Assembly: GCF_020921035.1 (NCBI RefSeq)
Contig: NC_063154.1
Coordinates: 19,255,861 to 19,319,860 of the forward strand
Reading direction: 5' to 3'
DNA from: Rhodamnia argentea
Taxonomy: Eukaryota > Streptophyta > Magnoliopsida > Myrtales > Myrtaceae
DNA: 64,000 nucleotides
Shown here piece after piece: positions 1 through 11,502 of the stretch (its first letter is position 1; each line of letters starts with the position of its first letter). Below the pieces are notes generated by a model. It was not told the origin of the DNA, searched no databases, and saw nothing but the letters and a program-made list of their open reading frames with translations. The position numbers and the translations under genes are program-made.

Positions 1-224
1 TCCTGTAAAAACAAAAGGAAACAATCGGTCCAAGATATTCAAAATCCGTGATCCAAAGTAACAGATAACTTCCCTGTTTTGACCGGTTGCTCTGCAAAGT
101 TCTTCATGATTCCCAGTCCACCTACAAAATACAAACGTATGCAAATGCATGTATGCAGATGTCATGCAAATGCAAAATTTTCATGTGACTCATATCTCGC
201 TCATCAACCGCTCCGAAGCTCAAT

Positions 225-1396
225 TTATTTCAAGGAAAATATCTCTTCACGGCATCCGAATTCACTCGGACTTGCCAATTCTTCTCCATCCATGTTTACA
301 AGTATAAGAGCTCCCCCGGATAAGACCTTCTGAATCACATAGGGGCCTTCATAATTTGGCATGAATTTGCCTCCTGGGTGTTGTGCGTTTGGGAGCATTT
401 TCTTCACAACTAGCATCCCCGCTTCAAAACTTCTAGGTTTAACCTTCTTGTTAAAAGCTCTGGCCACTTTCTTCTGATAACTTTGACCATGACAGATAGC
501 CCTTAATCGCTTTTCGTCAATCAAATTCAATTGTTCGTGTCTCTCGTCGACTCCATTCATCTTCCGTGAGCCCTACTTGGAGACAGAATCCTTAAAGAGG
601 GGATTTCCACCTCTACTGGTAGGACTGCTTCCATACCGTATACCAAAGAGTAAGGAGTTGCCCCGGTTGAAGTACGAATTGAAGTTCGGTAGGCCATGAG
701 AGCATATGGCAATCTTTCGTGCCAATCTCGATATTTCTCAGCAGTTTTGGCCAATATCTTCTTGATGTTCTTGTTTGCCGCTTCCACGGCTCCATTCATT
801 TGCGGGCGGTAAGGCGAAGAATTAAGGTGTCGTACCTTAAATTGTTCCAATAGTTGATCGACAACCTTGTTGTTCAAATTTGAGCCATTGTCACGTAATG
901 ATGGCTCTTGGCACTCCATATCTTGAGATGATATCTCGCTTGATGAACTTAGCCACACTATTCGCAGTGACATTGGCATATGAGCTGGCTTCAATCCATT
1001 TAGTGAAGTAGTCAATAGCCACCAAAATAAAGCGATGTCCGTTTGAGGCCTTTGGGTTGATAGGGCCAATCATATCAATTCCCCACATGCGGAATGGCCA
1101 TGGCTCGACATTTGATGTAGCTCGGTTGGCGGCGCATTTATCCTGTCGCCGTATACCCGGCATTGATGACAGGATCTAACATCTTGGTTGCAATCCGACT
1201 CGATAGTCAACCAGTAATACCCGAGTCTCATAATCTTCTTGGCGAGGAGGTGGCCATTCATATGCGGTCCACATTCCCCTTCATGAATCTCTTTCATAAT
1301 GAGATTTGCTTCTTTGGAATTCACGCACCTCGGCAGGAGCGAGTCAAAGGATCTCTTGTATAGGATCCGTCCGCCGAGGAAAAATTTAGATGCCAT
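225..1396 (-). pseudogene. retrotransposon integrase, frameshifted
   Basis: Integrase, the enzyme that joins retrotransposon cDNA to host DNA. Visible on the minus strand are the N-terminal HHCC zinc finger (EIHEG, HMNGH, then CHQC, about 1160-1300), the catalytic core with WGIDMIGPI and DYFTKWIEA, a DNGSN motif near 880-900, and the glutamate helix in NGAVEAANKNIKKIL (about 765-810). The C-terminal part with YEGPYVI and DGEEL ends near 225. At least three frames are needed to read it (breaks near 1070-1160, 890 and 560), so it is a pseudogene. It is the last pol domain of the Tat-type element. Confidence 0.85.
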
Positions 1397-1431
1397 CTTG
1401 CTTATGTACTTTTTATCTTCGGTTGACTATT

Positions 1432-1961
1432 TCAAGGGAATTCGCCCTTCGGTAGGTAATTCTTGATGTCATGATACCACGGTTCCTCATCGGGTTCTTC
1501 TTCAATGACCATGCAGTATGCGGGTTGCTCAAGGATGTCAATCCTTAACGGTTCTATCTCAAGACCATTTTGCACTTGTAACATGGCCGATAATGTGGCC
1601 AAAGCATCAGCAAAATGGTTCCGAGTTCTCGGCGAGATATTCGAAAGTAATCTCCTCAAAGTGTTGGATCGGCTCTTCGAGGTATTTATGATAAGGAATA
1701 AGCTTGGGATCCTTTGTCTTCCACTCCCCTTGAGTTTGTAAAATGATTAGCATGGAATCTCCATATACCAAGTAGCTTCTTCACCTTTAATGAGATGGCC
1801 AATTGTAATCCTAGTATGCGAGGCTTCATATTCAGAAATGTTGTTGGTACGGGGAATACCAACTTGGCTGAAACTGGATAATGTTGATCTTCGGGGGATA
1901 TCAAAGCGCCCGATGCACGATCCAAGTGAGGTTCACTGCGCCGTCGAAGTACATTGTCCAT
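1432..1961 (-). pseudogene. second (archaeal-type) RNase H domain of the Tat-type element
   Basis: A second RNase H lies between the usual Ty3 RNase H and integrase. On the minus strand the motif WTMYFDGAVN is readable just above 1940, followed by ISEYEA near 1835, a GDS motif near 1760 and NHFADALATL near 1600. These correspond to the catalytic Asp, Glu, Asp, Asp blocks of the additional RNase H that defines Tat elements. Frames shift at several points, so no intact enzyme is encoded. Confidence 0.75.
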
Positions 1962-2237
1962 TTGTCTTCAGATATATTCAGGATTTGACCTCCCTTGTTT
2001 TGCTCGAAACGTCCTTAGGAGGATTCTCGGCTAGCATGTCAGCAATTGCTCTTCCCTTGACAGATTTTTGGGGAGAGGTTTTGATATCGAACTCGAAAGC
2101 GTATTTGCCATTTAGCCATCTTTCCCAACAATGTTGGCTTCTCCAAAAGGTATTTGATGGGGTCATTTTCGGTGACCAGCTCTATATGATAATGCAAGTG
2201 TATCTCGCCTCAATGCAATGGAGGACCCAAACCAATG

Positions 2238-2480
2238 CTACGCAAGTCCTTTCCACTTTGTTGGGTATTTGACTTCGGATGTTGTAAACTTTTTGCTCAA
2301 ATAATATATGGCCCGCTCTTTACGATCCTTGGGGTTAGTTTGGGCAAGTAAAGCTCCCAAGGACTCATCATTAACGATCGGATATAGAGTTAAAGGAACG
2401 TCGGGGATAGGAGGTACCAATACTCGGAGGTTGTACCGGATATTCCTTGATCTTCTCAAATGCTTGTTGGCATTCCGCAT
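2238..2480 (-). pseudogene. Ty3-type RNase H domain fragment
   Basis: The translated segment contains LYPIVNDESLGALLAQ and ERAIYYLSKKFTTSEVKY, the hallmark of the RNase H that follows reverse transcriptase in Ty3/gypsy pol (usual form LYLAVS..A...L and YYVSK.L...E..Y). It sits between the RT and second RNase H blocks of the same element. The Ty3 reading frame is broken on both sides. Confidence 0.75.
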
Positions 2481-2596
2481 CCCATTTCACCTTTGTACCT
2501 TTCTTTAGCAACTTGAAGAAGGGTTTTGCCGTTTCGATAGTTGGGATATGAATCTGGATATATAATTCAATCTTCCCGAGTAAACCCCTTACTTCT

Positions 2597-3294
2597 TTAA
2601 CGATAGAAGGGAGTTCCTATTTCCCATATGGCTTTAATCTTGGAAGGGTCAATTTCAATACCACGGCTGCTCACCACAAACCCTAGCGGCTTTCCGGATC
2701 TTGCGCCAAATACGCATTTCGCAGGATTCAACTTGAGCTTATACTTTCTCAATCGATCAAATAACTTCTTCAGCACTTTAACATGGTCTTCTCCAGGCTT
2801 GGACTTGGCAATCATATCATCCACATAGACCTCGATCTCCTTATGTATCATATCATGAAAAAGGGTCACCATAGCCCTCGATATGTTGCACCTGCATTTT
2901 TCAACCCAAATGGCATCACCTTGTAACAAAAAGTTCCCCATTGTGTAGTGAATGAGGTCTTGATCTTATCTTTTTCCTTCACAGATGATCTCGATTATAT
3001 CCCGAGAATCCATCCATAAAGGAGAACAATTCAAAACCCGCAAGATGCGTCGACGAGCACATCAATGTGCGGTAGGGGAAAATCATCCTTGGGACTAGCT
3101 TTGTTCAAGTCCCGATAATCCACGCATATTCTAATTCTCCCATCCTTCTTCTTAAGCGGTACGATATTGGCGACCCAATCAGCATATGGGACAGCCTCGA
3201 TAAATCCAACTTTAAGGAGCTTCATCACCTCTTCCTTGATTTTATCCCCGGTTCGGGATTCATTCTTCTGGGTGATTGATTTCTTGGTGTGCAA
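2597..3294 (-). pseudogene. retrotransposon reverse transcriptase, frameshifted
   Basis: Reverse transcriptase of the Tat-type element. The upper part (3031-3294) carries VPLKKKDGRIRICVDYRDLN and KASPKDDFPLPHID, the classical RT motifs around the first catalytic Asp. The lower part (2597-2941) carries the catalytic EVYVDDMIAKSK box followed by LNPAKCVFGA and the SSRGIEIDPSKI segment. The two halves are separated by a frame break near 2941-3031, so no active polymerase is encoded. Confidence 0.88.
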
Positions 3295-3442
3295 GAAGGA
3301 TCTGTGGGCAAAGCATGCTCCACAATCTCACGATCTAGACCCGGCATGTCGGCATACGACCGAGGCGAAGATATCTTGATATTCCTTGAGTAACACCGTC
3401 ATTCTTAAAATATCTCGCTGCGAGACGGGTGTCCTCCTATTT

Positions 3443-3655
3443 TCACTTCCTTGACGCAATCGAATCTCCCAAATTAATAGTGATAGGTTCTTCGGAAATA
3501 GGAGGCTTAGATTCTTCGAAACAATCCCATTCTTTCTTGATATCGCTCACATCAACCTCGTCTATATCAACTTCGCATGCATAGTCATCGAGCTGATATG
3601 AGTCACATATTAACCTGTTATGTATGGGTGGGATGACATGCCCGAAATGCACCAT
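3443..3655 (-). pseudogene. protease-RT linker fragment of the retrotransposon polyprotein
   Basis: A 70-residue acidic stretch (DDYACEVDIDEVDVSDIKK) lies between the protease and RT blocks, where Tat-type polyproteins usually have a poorly conserved acidic linker. No catalytic motif is present. Assignment rests on position. Confidence 0.4.
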
Positions 3656-4109
3656 GAAAGGTTAGTATTCAAAGATGATAAAATTGAAGGATGCATGATT
3701 CCTATCATGAAAACATTTTTCAAATTTCAATTTTCTTAGATAAGGAAAGGAGAACTAGTCCACGATCTTCCGGACATCCTGGTTCTCAAAAGCCGTTTAA
3801 AATCCTAGATCATATGGCGGATCGGGCCTCAAGTTTCATGGTAGAATCAATTGTCATCATCGGACCAATCCGTTGCTCCACATGTCCGTAATCAAATTTG
3901 AAATGTTTTTCATTAATAAATGCAACTAAGAACAATACGATCTGCACTTCCTGGATCACGAGCATGTGACCCAAAGGGTGCTAAAACATCAAAAAGCTTT
4001 AAAGCAAATGCAGTAATCAAAATGCATTAAAAGATAAAGTTCGGAAAGAGCCTTTTACTCGGGGGTGGGGAAATCATCGTCCGGCCACTCAATTATCACG
4101 TTCACCCGA

Positions 4110-4661
4110 TTATCCGAGGAACGGGTTGAATAAGTCCGGCTCTGCATCCTCGGAGATGTCTTCATCTTCCAGCCACTTGCCTCCCTTAGAGAATACCTCG
4201 AATAAAGGGTTTAGGAGCATTTTTCCTCTAGCTTTCCATACATCGGTACCTATGAAACGGCCACCTTGGCGTCCACGGCGTCCACGGTCTCCATAACGAT
4301 TGTTTCGACCTCGGCCTCGACCTATGTTATTTTCCGCTATTCCGCTATAACCCGAGACCAACCTTGTGGTCATTTGAGCCCAAATTCAAAGGGTTACGAA
4401 TTCCCACGACCATATTTCCCTAATCCAACACCGGAATAAATCCATTCGAGAGTAGCACTTTTCCCGCCATAGTTGCGGGTCTCGAAAGCTCGGTATAGCC
4501 ACCTTTGCATTTGGTGACACATGCATGACAGATACGATGTCAAAGGTGTGATAACTCAGCTCCTCCTCTTTTGAGGGTTCAATGTAAGGGACCATCCCTT
4601 TTAAAGTCGCTCGATGTCCCGTCTCGCCATGGACGGTGATCAACTCGACCCTTGACCACAA
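4110..4661 (-). pseudogene. post-protease linker of the Tat-type polyprotein
   Basis: Two overlapping-frame segments. 4386-4661 contains the block LITVHGE followed by PYIEP, typical of the region just after Tat-type protease. 4110-4373 is an Arg/Gly-rich stretch (RGRGRNNRYGDRGRRGR), perhaps nucleic-acid binding. A frameshift separates it from the protease at about 4665. Confidence 0.5.
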
Positions 4662-4664
4662 ATT

Positions 4665-5335
4665 TTAACTTTTGATGCGAGAGAGGAAGGTACCGCTCCG
4701 GACACATGAATCCACGGTCTTCCCGGGAGCGGGGGTGAAGGCGCTTGGAATATCCAACACTTGGAACGGTATAGAGAAAGTTACCGGTCCAATGTCAATG
4801 TCCAGCTCAATCTCTCCCACAACATTCTTGGAGACTCCATCAAATGATCGGATGGTGGCCTTGGATGTCTTCACAAAATCTTCATTGATCCCCAAGCTTC
4901 TCAAAGTGCTTAGTGGACACGGGTTGAAAGCGGAACCATTATCAATTAAGACGTGAGGCACCTCTTTTCCGTGACACCTCACGGCTATGTAAAGGGCTTT
5001 GTTGTGGACCCGCCCTTCTTTCGGGAAGTCTTCGTCCGAGAAGGATATCTCGGTCCTTCGAAGGATAGCACCCACAAAGTCTCCCAATTGCACTTCGTTA
5101 ATTGTCTTCGGAACATGCACCTCATCCAGCACCTTCAAAAGGGCGTCTTTGTGCTTTTCAGAATTTTTGAAGAGATCCAAGTAAGGAAATCTATGCGGGC
5201 ATCTTCCGCGAGTTGGTCAACGACATCATATTCATTGGTCCTCACGACCGATTGCAACTTCTCAACCTCTTCCGCAGTTGGGATTCTCTTTTCGGAATCC
5301 ACTTCTCTCGGGGGATAACATCTTCCGGATCTCAT
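4665..5335 (-). pseudogene. retrotransposon aspartic protease region
   Basis: Aspartic protease of the Tat-type polyprotein. The active-site motif VLIDNGSA (D-S/N-G core) is followed by LSTLRSLGI and then FDGVSKNVVGEIELDIDIGP, the usual second half. Just upstream, MRSGRCYPP and the LLKVLDEVHVPKTI segment are the standard gag-protease linker. A frame change occurs between 5135 and 5180. The active-site Asp is retained, but the broken frame argues against function. Confidence 0.8.
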
Positions 5336-6250
5336 TATGGCGTCAATCTCGCCCGTTCCATAATCCCAATGAACGCCCTTGAGTTGTACTCTTCCACAGG
5401 CGGTAATTTAATCCTCACCGGTATGATCTTTTTTGGTAGTGATTCGGATGTTGATGGTTTTTCCGAACTAGAAGCTTCTAACTCCCGGCTATCAACTTTG
5501 TTCAAATCAATCACGAAACGAATTGGGGCATCTATCATCCCAATCATCCCATCCTCATGAACGTCATCGGGGTTATGTTCTAGACCTGGCCTTACCGAGC
5601 GTGGCATTTCCTTTATCGAAATCCCTCCGCCTTTCTCTTCGACTCTCGGGATGATCCCTTCAATCCTCATGCCAATCTCCACCGGATGTTGGAACGATGA
5701 GTACGTGTATGCATACATGCGATCAAAGTATTCCGCCGGAAGTGACTTTAGTACAAACTCCAGCATTTCTCTCTCCGACAACGGCGGTTGCACCATCACG
5801 GCGTGTTTCTTCCACCTTCTTGCAAAGAGCTCAAAACTCTCATCTTCACCTTTCCGGATATTCAACAGATTAGCCTTAGTGAAATAACCTCGATTCCGGC
5901 TTCAAAGTGTCGTATGAAGTGCTCGATAAATCCTCCCAGCTCGGGACCCAGTCTAGATCGATTGATTGAAACCATACCAGCGCGAGGCCCGTTAAACTTT
6001 GTCCAAAGTTCCGAATCGGTGTTTCGTCATCTTCTTGGTGGCCAACCATTTGGCGAAGATAGTATGAGACATGCGCCGAGGACACCCAGCGCCATTATAC
6101 TTCGTGCGGAAGACCACTCTCGGGTTCACACCTTGAGGCGGGACGTTTCTTGCTTGAGTAAGTGGCGTAATCAGCTCCTTCAACTCATCCATTTTCCTCG
6201 ACACGTCATCTCCTTGCTCTTGAAGTAGAGCGATCTTTCGATTCTCGTGT
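5335..6250 (-). pseudogene. gag-like block 2 (capsid region, joined to protease)
   Basis: Retrotransposon gag capsid region. Minus-strand segments read ETPIRNFGQSLTGLALVWF, then NIRKGEDESFELFARRWKKH and PLSEREMLEFVLKSLPAEYF, which are the capsid motifs of plant Ty3 gag (aYF/WF..L, F..RW). It is followed directly by the gag-protease linker, so this is the gag in its expected place. No zinc knuckle is seen after it. Frame breaks occur near 5870 and 5990-6085. Upstream of it lies another gag-like block, which is unusual. Confidence 0.7.
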
Positions 6251-6589
6251 CTCCATGGTCCGCCGTATCTCCGGAATCTGCATGCTTTCTTCTATCGCCA
6301 TAGTATTCCTTTTGGTTGTCGATTGCGATAAATCTGCTACCATAGTTGTTAAATGACGCATGTGCGTCTCCAGTTAGAAAGTCGCATATCGACCTCTCGA
6401 TTCTCCCTGTTCATTCCGAGGAGCCGCTTGGTCCTTAACTTCATCGATCGTTCCCACAAATTCATCGCTTGTGGGGTCATCCATTCCACCCCACCCATCG
6501 GGGACTACATCTCCGAGTCAACAAAGAAACTCGGGGCGCCGAATATAGCACTTTAAAGTTGTACCCACCACTATCTTCCCCCGGGTTAT

Positions 6590-8340
6590 CAACTATTTCG
6601 CCCCTCTCTAGGGCTTTCTCGCAAAAATCTCCTGTCGCCTCGGCGGGCCTTATCCAGACGGACTTCATATTCGTCTATCTCTTCAATTTCTTGACCATCT
6701 TTGACGCTCATCAAATATCCCGAGGGTATTTTCAAAAGAGCTCCCCTCGTAGGTTTCATTGCGAACTCCTCGGACACGGCATGTTTACCGCCACGTAGGT
6801 TCCCTTGAAAGCGACATTTTCCATTCTTCCTATGACACCCAAGCTAATCAATTTTTCCAAGCAAGCCTCTTTTTGCTCTCGGGAAATACTCTCTCCTTCC
6901 GGGTATTGCGAGGCTAATGTCAAGACATCCCGCATTCTATCCATATTCACTATGAACTCCGGAACCTCTTCCTCTTCATCTCCAAAGATCGCGTTCACCT
7001 CACGATGCTCGGGTAGCGGGTTCCGCTGCACATTCGGTTCGGCTTTATCAAATTCCAGAACTTTTCCGTCGATCAATGCTTGCACCTTGAATTTCAGAGC
7101 GAGACAGTTATCCGCGTTATGCCCCCTTTCTCCCATATGGTATACGCACGTCCGGGTCTCATCATACCCAGGAAATCTTGGCGGGTGAGCTCGAGGTGGC
7201 TCTTTTGCAACTAAGCGATTTTCCAATAACATGGGTAACAATTTGGATAAGGGTCGGGGTAGTGGGGTAAAAACAACTGGGTTCTTTTTTCTGAATTCCG
7301 GTGGTTTGGAAGTAGTCCAGGAGGACGTTCCTTGGGTAGGAATTGAAGGCGAGAAATTTCGGGCTTTGGCGGGTTAGGGACAAAGGCTACTTCTCCGATT
7401 TGCTCCCTAATATCCCTTCTCAAAGGGTATTGGCGTTTGAAAGGCGCCTCGGGTATCTTCTTTTCTCTTAATGCCCACTCATGACGCTCTGCCACCTTGA
7501 TCGGGTGTGCAAATGTCTGACACCCAGAGGTGTTCGGCTTGTCGAAAAATTCAAACGGAAGGGCCTTGAGAAACAGATCTATTAGTTCATCTTCCGGGAC
7601 AAAGCGGTTTTACTTGCACGGCCGGTGCTCTCCATCTCCGGGCGTAGGCGCGAACGGCCTCGCTCTTTCCTTTTACTTGTCCTTAAAAGGTCCTCTCTAG
7701 TTAGGGCGGTCAAAGTGTTAAACTTGTATTGCCGCGGGAACTCGTCTGCCGGTTTATCCCAATCGGCGAGCCTCTCTGGCTCCAATTCAATGAACCACGC
7801 TAGGGCTGCCCCAGATAGGCTTTCCTGGAAAGTGTTAACCAGTAGTGGAATGTTGTCGGAGAATCGCGACATTCGACGCAAGTAATACTTCAAGTGCGCC
7901 TTGGGACACCCGGTCCCATTATATCTTCTTACAAAGTCGGCTCCTTGTAATCGGCGGGAACCTCTATCTTTTCGAACGGTGCAACCTTGTCGAATCTCGA
8001 GAGCTCATAACCTTGACTCGCCAAACACTCTTCGATCTTAGCGAGCCTCTTAATTTCCTCTTCCATTTTGAGGACTTGCTTCTCCTTTTTCTCCGGGTCA
8101 ATCACAATGGGAGGATCCTTAGGCGGTCTTTCCGGATTCGAGTTGGATTGGCGGCGGGCGCCGGATTAGCGTTTGCTCCATCGGATGGCCCCGCAGAGCT
8201 TGAGAATTAAGGTCAACGGGGTATCTCCCCGGCTTGCAATCATCATTGCCTTCATCTCCGCCACCATTGTGGCGATCACATTCATTTGATTCTCCGGATT
8301 ACCCACACGAGGTGCGAGCTCTTCTTGTTCCATCCTTAAC
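6590..8340 (-). pseudogene. gag-like block 1 with zinc knuckle
   Basis: A first gag-like block, on the minus strand upstream of block 2. 7582-7893 contains KYYLRRMSRFSDNIPLLVNT and SLSGAALAWFIELE, a gag capsid signature. 6756-7241 contains a zinc-knuckle-like CVYHMGERGHNADNC followed by LALKFKVQALID, which in plant Tat gag lies at the nucleocapsid boundary. An acidic tail (FGDEEEEVPEF) follows. It is split over several frames. Having two capsid-like blocks in one element suggests duplication or a nested or chimeric element. Confidence 0.65.
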
Positions 8341-8516
8341 TTGCGCGTTTTTCTTGCGAGTCCTCGTATTTATCACTCACCTATTTTCAGAATATCAAAT
8401 CGGTATGGGAAATATTAAAGGATTGGAGACATTGATCCGTGGTAATTGACTTTTCTATATGTATGCATGAAATGCTCATAAAAGAAATAGTATGTATTCA
8501 TTACAAACCAAATTGT

Positions 8517-9963
8517 TCAAAAGTATCTAAAAGATAACAAATATGTAAAATCTAAATGGGGGAATGGATCTATCCAAGTCGGGGCGCTTCCACTCTTCTT
8601 GCTCTTCGATCCATCGGAATCCCATAAGTATGGGTCTCCTCCCTCTTCGATATCCACTTGCTCTGGATCTTCGGGAATGTACGGTTCTACTCCCGGTACA
8701 TATGGTACTATGTACTCTGGCTCATATGACTCTACTTCTTCAATCCGAGGAGATACGCACTCGGGTACATATGGCTCTACCATTGATTGGCGATACTCCT
8801 TAAACTTCTGGATATACTCCTTGGAGGCCCCGTGAACGTTCATCTCATCGTCCAAATAGTCCGGCCATTCAACTTGTTGCGGTAGGGAATTCTTCAAAAC
8901 GTGAAGAATAAGCTTGATCCGGACCCGATACAACTCCTTTGTTTCCTTAGTGAGCTTTCCTCGTATCATATCGAATGAGAAGATCCCGGGACAAACATCC
9001 GGTGGTATCTCTTGTAGAACTCCAAATTGCCTCACCACTCGAATGGGGTAATACGCCACAAATCGCCGGTACATCCCAATAAGGGAATAGGGTTATCTTC
9101 AATACCCGAAATGCGAGCTTCTACGATCTTGGGCCAAGTCAAACGCCATCTAATATGCTCGGGTTTCAAATTGTCCAATAGCTCAACCCACTTTTTGAAT
9201 GAGTACTTGGGTACAAGGGATTGACACTTAAGGAAGGATCTAAGGGGGTGAACGTGCTCATTGATCTCATAACACCCCACCCGGAGTTGGAAAGTCTTTA
9301 TATGAGAGGTGAACCACAAGTGGAGTAATCCGCTAGACGCTTGGAAAACGGCCTTTTTGAAGACTTGGAACGATTCATGGAGAGAAAAGTCTCGGCTAAG
9401 ATCATGTACGAATAATCCCGGCGACAACACGCTTGTCCGGCTATATGAGTTATGGAGGGGTCAAAAGTAGTTCTAGAAGTCGGGAATAGAACGAATGCAA
9501 AGAAAGCCAAAATGAACACCTTTCCCGATTTATGACCGGTTTCGGTGGGTAGAGAGGAATAATTATCGAAAAGGAACGAGAATGTGAACTTGTTGGAATT
9601 GGACTTGTAAACTTTTTCAATTTCGGAAGTTTTAAGGCGAAGGAAACTCGATAACGAACGAGTGGAATCCATGTCCAAAGGGGGTTGAGCTATACGTTCT
9701 TCAAATTTGGCCCCGATAATAGCGGTATACTCCTCAAGCGTAGGGGTCAATTCCAATCCTCGAAAGTTGAACGTCATTGTTCGCGCGTCCCATGCCTTGG
9801 CTAGTGCTTGAATGAGCGCCGGTTGGTATTCCACTTTGATCAAATCTACAAGTCGTCCCAAACGTCCTTCCACATAGGCTTTATTGACGATGTCGAGGCG
9901 ATCCCACCATATAGCGAGTTCCTTGCGCGGTATTGGGATGACTTTGATGTCTCCATTCCCCAT
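8517..9963 (-). pseudogene. extra ORF upstream of gag, DUF7745/plant-mobile-domain-like
   Basis: Three overlapping minus-strand segments (9298-9963, 9032-9430, 8517-9074) form one frameshifted protein. It begins MGNGDIKVIPIPRKELAIWW and includes FRGLELTPTLEEYTAIIG, a segment I associate with plant transposon-associated DUF7745 or mobile-domain-like proteins, and ends in an acidic, Pro/Tyr-rich repeat (VPYVPGVEPYIPEDPE). Tat/Ogre elements often carry an extra ORF here of unknown function. I infer it belongs to the retrotransposon and assign no biochemical role. Confidence 0.6.
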
Positions 9964-10359
9964 GATCTAAAAATGCAAAAATGATGATCCTAAAGTCAAT
10001 TACCACAGTTTAATATGCATATGCATGTAATGTGATGCAAATGTGCTAACCAAATTCCATGTCATCTTTTGGTAACATGAGGGTCAACTACTCCCACTTG
10101 ACCCAAATAAGCCAAATAGGGTAGTTATGGACCAAATCTCACCCAAAGATGGCATGTAATTTGATTAGGATCGTTTAAGCGTAATCGGGGTAAAAAGTCG
10201 TTCACAAATTGACAACTCATGAAATTTACAAGTCAAATACAATAAAGTCAAAATAGGTAGAACATGACAAGTATCTAGAGATTCGGACAATAAATGTCGA
10301 TGAAAGTACATAATAGACTCAAAATATAATGAAACCTAGAAAATGCCCCCAAAGTCGTA

Positions 10360-10749
10360 CTAATCTAGACAAGTGGGAATGGTATCCTCATCCGATGAAA
10401 TCTCTACTATCTCGGGAAGCTTGATATCTTCTTCATCATCGGAGGATATGGTGATGATTTCCTTCTTCTTAATCGGAGAATGTTTTGGGGCCGTCTTGGT
10501 AGCATGAGGCTTCCTCGCCAACTTCATGTACAATTCCCAGATTCTTTCTTTCTCGCGCTCGAGCTCCAAATATCGTCCACATCGGGTATAATCGCAACTC
10601 TCGCTACGGATGCGGTTCCGTCCGTTGAGCTCTCGTCCGTGAACAAATCCGAAAACTCGGAATGTAGCGGGTACTCGGTCCTCGCGTCGAATGGTCCTCC
10701 GCTCCCATGTGAATACATCGGGTGCATCAACACGACTTTGGGGCGCCAT
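10360..10749 (-). CDS. small ORF in the 5' part of the Tat-type element, unknown function
   Basis: A 129-residue ORF starting MAPQSRVDAPDVFTW. Its middle has a charged helical run (LELEREKERIWELYMKL) and its C-terminus has two acidic serine patches (ITISSDDEED and EISSDEDTIP) that resemble SUMO-interaction or CK2-type acidic motifs. It lies between the primer-binding site and the DUF7745-like ORF, on the same strand. I do not recognise the family. It is probably an element-encoded accessory ORF. Confidence 0.45.
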   Translation of the reverse strand: MAPQSRVDAPDVFTWERRTIRREDRVPATFRVFGFVHGRELNGRNRIRSESCDYTRCGRYLELEREKERIWELYMKLARKPHATKTAPKHSPIKKKEIITISSDDEEDIKLPEIVEISSDEDTIPTCLD

Positions 10750-10883
10750 CTATCCTAAAAAGGAAAATTTGACTTTCAACCCCGATCACTTAAACGATCT
10801 TACAAATTGTGATGATATGTAGTGGAAATGTATGATATGCAAAATTTAAATTTACAAGTTCAAAATAAAAAGGGTAGAAAGCC

Positions 10884-11170
10884 TTACCAACCGATGTTAC
10901 TCTTTTTTTGGTTTTTGGTTTTAGGTATACCAACCATCCATTTCACATGCGCATGAGACAGGTGAGGTTTAACTCTAAAGAAATCAAAAAGGCTCGGGTA
11001 TGGACCTAAAAAGGCTCCCGCTATACAAATCGATGGGCCGCCCACAAGCGCAATCAAACAACAAGTGGGTAGGACCATCAATCTTGCATAGCGAGCGGGA
11101 TCAAATATGGTCAACCCAAGTGCAATCAAACACAAGAGCTTCGCATACCGATCCCTATCTATGGCGACCT
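10884..11170 (-). pseudogene. hydrophobic ORF fragment near the 5' end of the Tat-type element
   Basis: The minus-strand translation has a hydrophobic core (TCCLIALVGGPSICIAGAF) and an internal near-repeat: YAKLLCLIAL recurs as YARLM..CCLIAL about 25 residues on. No family is recognised. It precedes the 10749-10360 ORF in the element and may be untranslated leader. Confidence 0.25.
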
Positions 11171-11480
11171 AAAAGGTGATTTCGCGGCTCGGGTTTAGGC
11201 GCTTGTGTGTGCGGTGTCGTGATCCTCGAAATATGCAAGACATGCACCACAATTTATATTCAAAACACCGCTTCAAAATTTGCATAAATAAACAAACAAT
11301 CCAAAACTCCATATCCGCATCAAAAATGGTTAGCACAGACGCCACCCCTTATAACTCCCATCTCGCATCAACATTTAACACTTTTTTGTTAGTGGACGTA
11401 CCTCATCTTCAAGAGCATCCCGCAGAAAACGAGGTTAGAAAACAATCAGCATTTTTATCGGCTTAAATCCTCTTAAAGTA

Positions 11481-11502
11481 TTCCCCGGTGGAGTCGCCGG
11501 TC
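11481..11502 (-). other. primer-binding-site-like motif after the 5' LTR
   Basis: Immediately inside the LTR end (CGCGACA at 11503-11509 on the minus strand) the minus strand reads GGCGACTCCACCGGGG. Tat/Ogre-type elements commonly have GGCGACTC..C.GGGGA here, reported as complementary to a tRNA-Arg 3' end. The position directly after a terminal CA supports a PBS. The tRNA identity is from memory. Confidence 0.6.

Noticed and set aside
1..224. Possible 3' LTR of the Tat element
   Set aside because: No GGTGTCAACA (inverted LTR start) or polypurine tract is present; the LTR must lie off the window.
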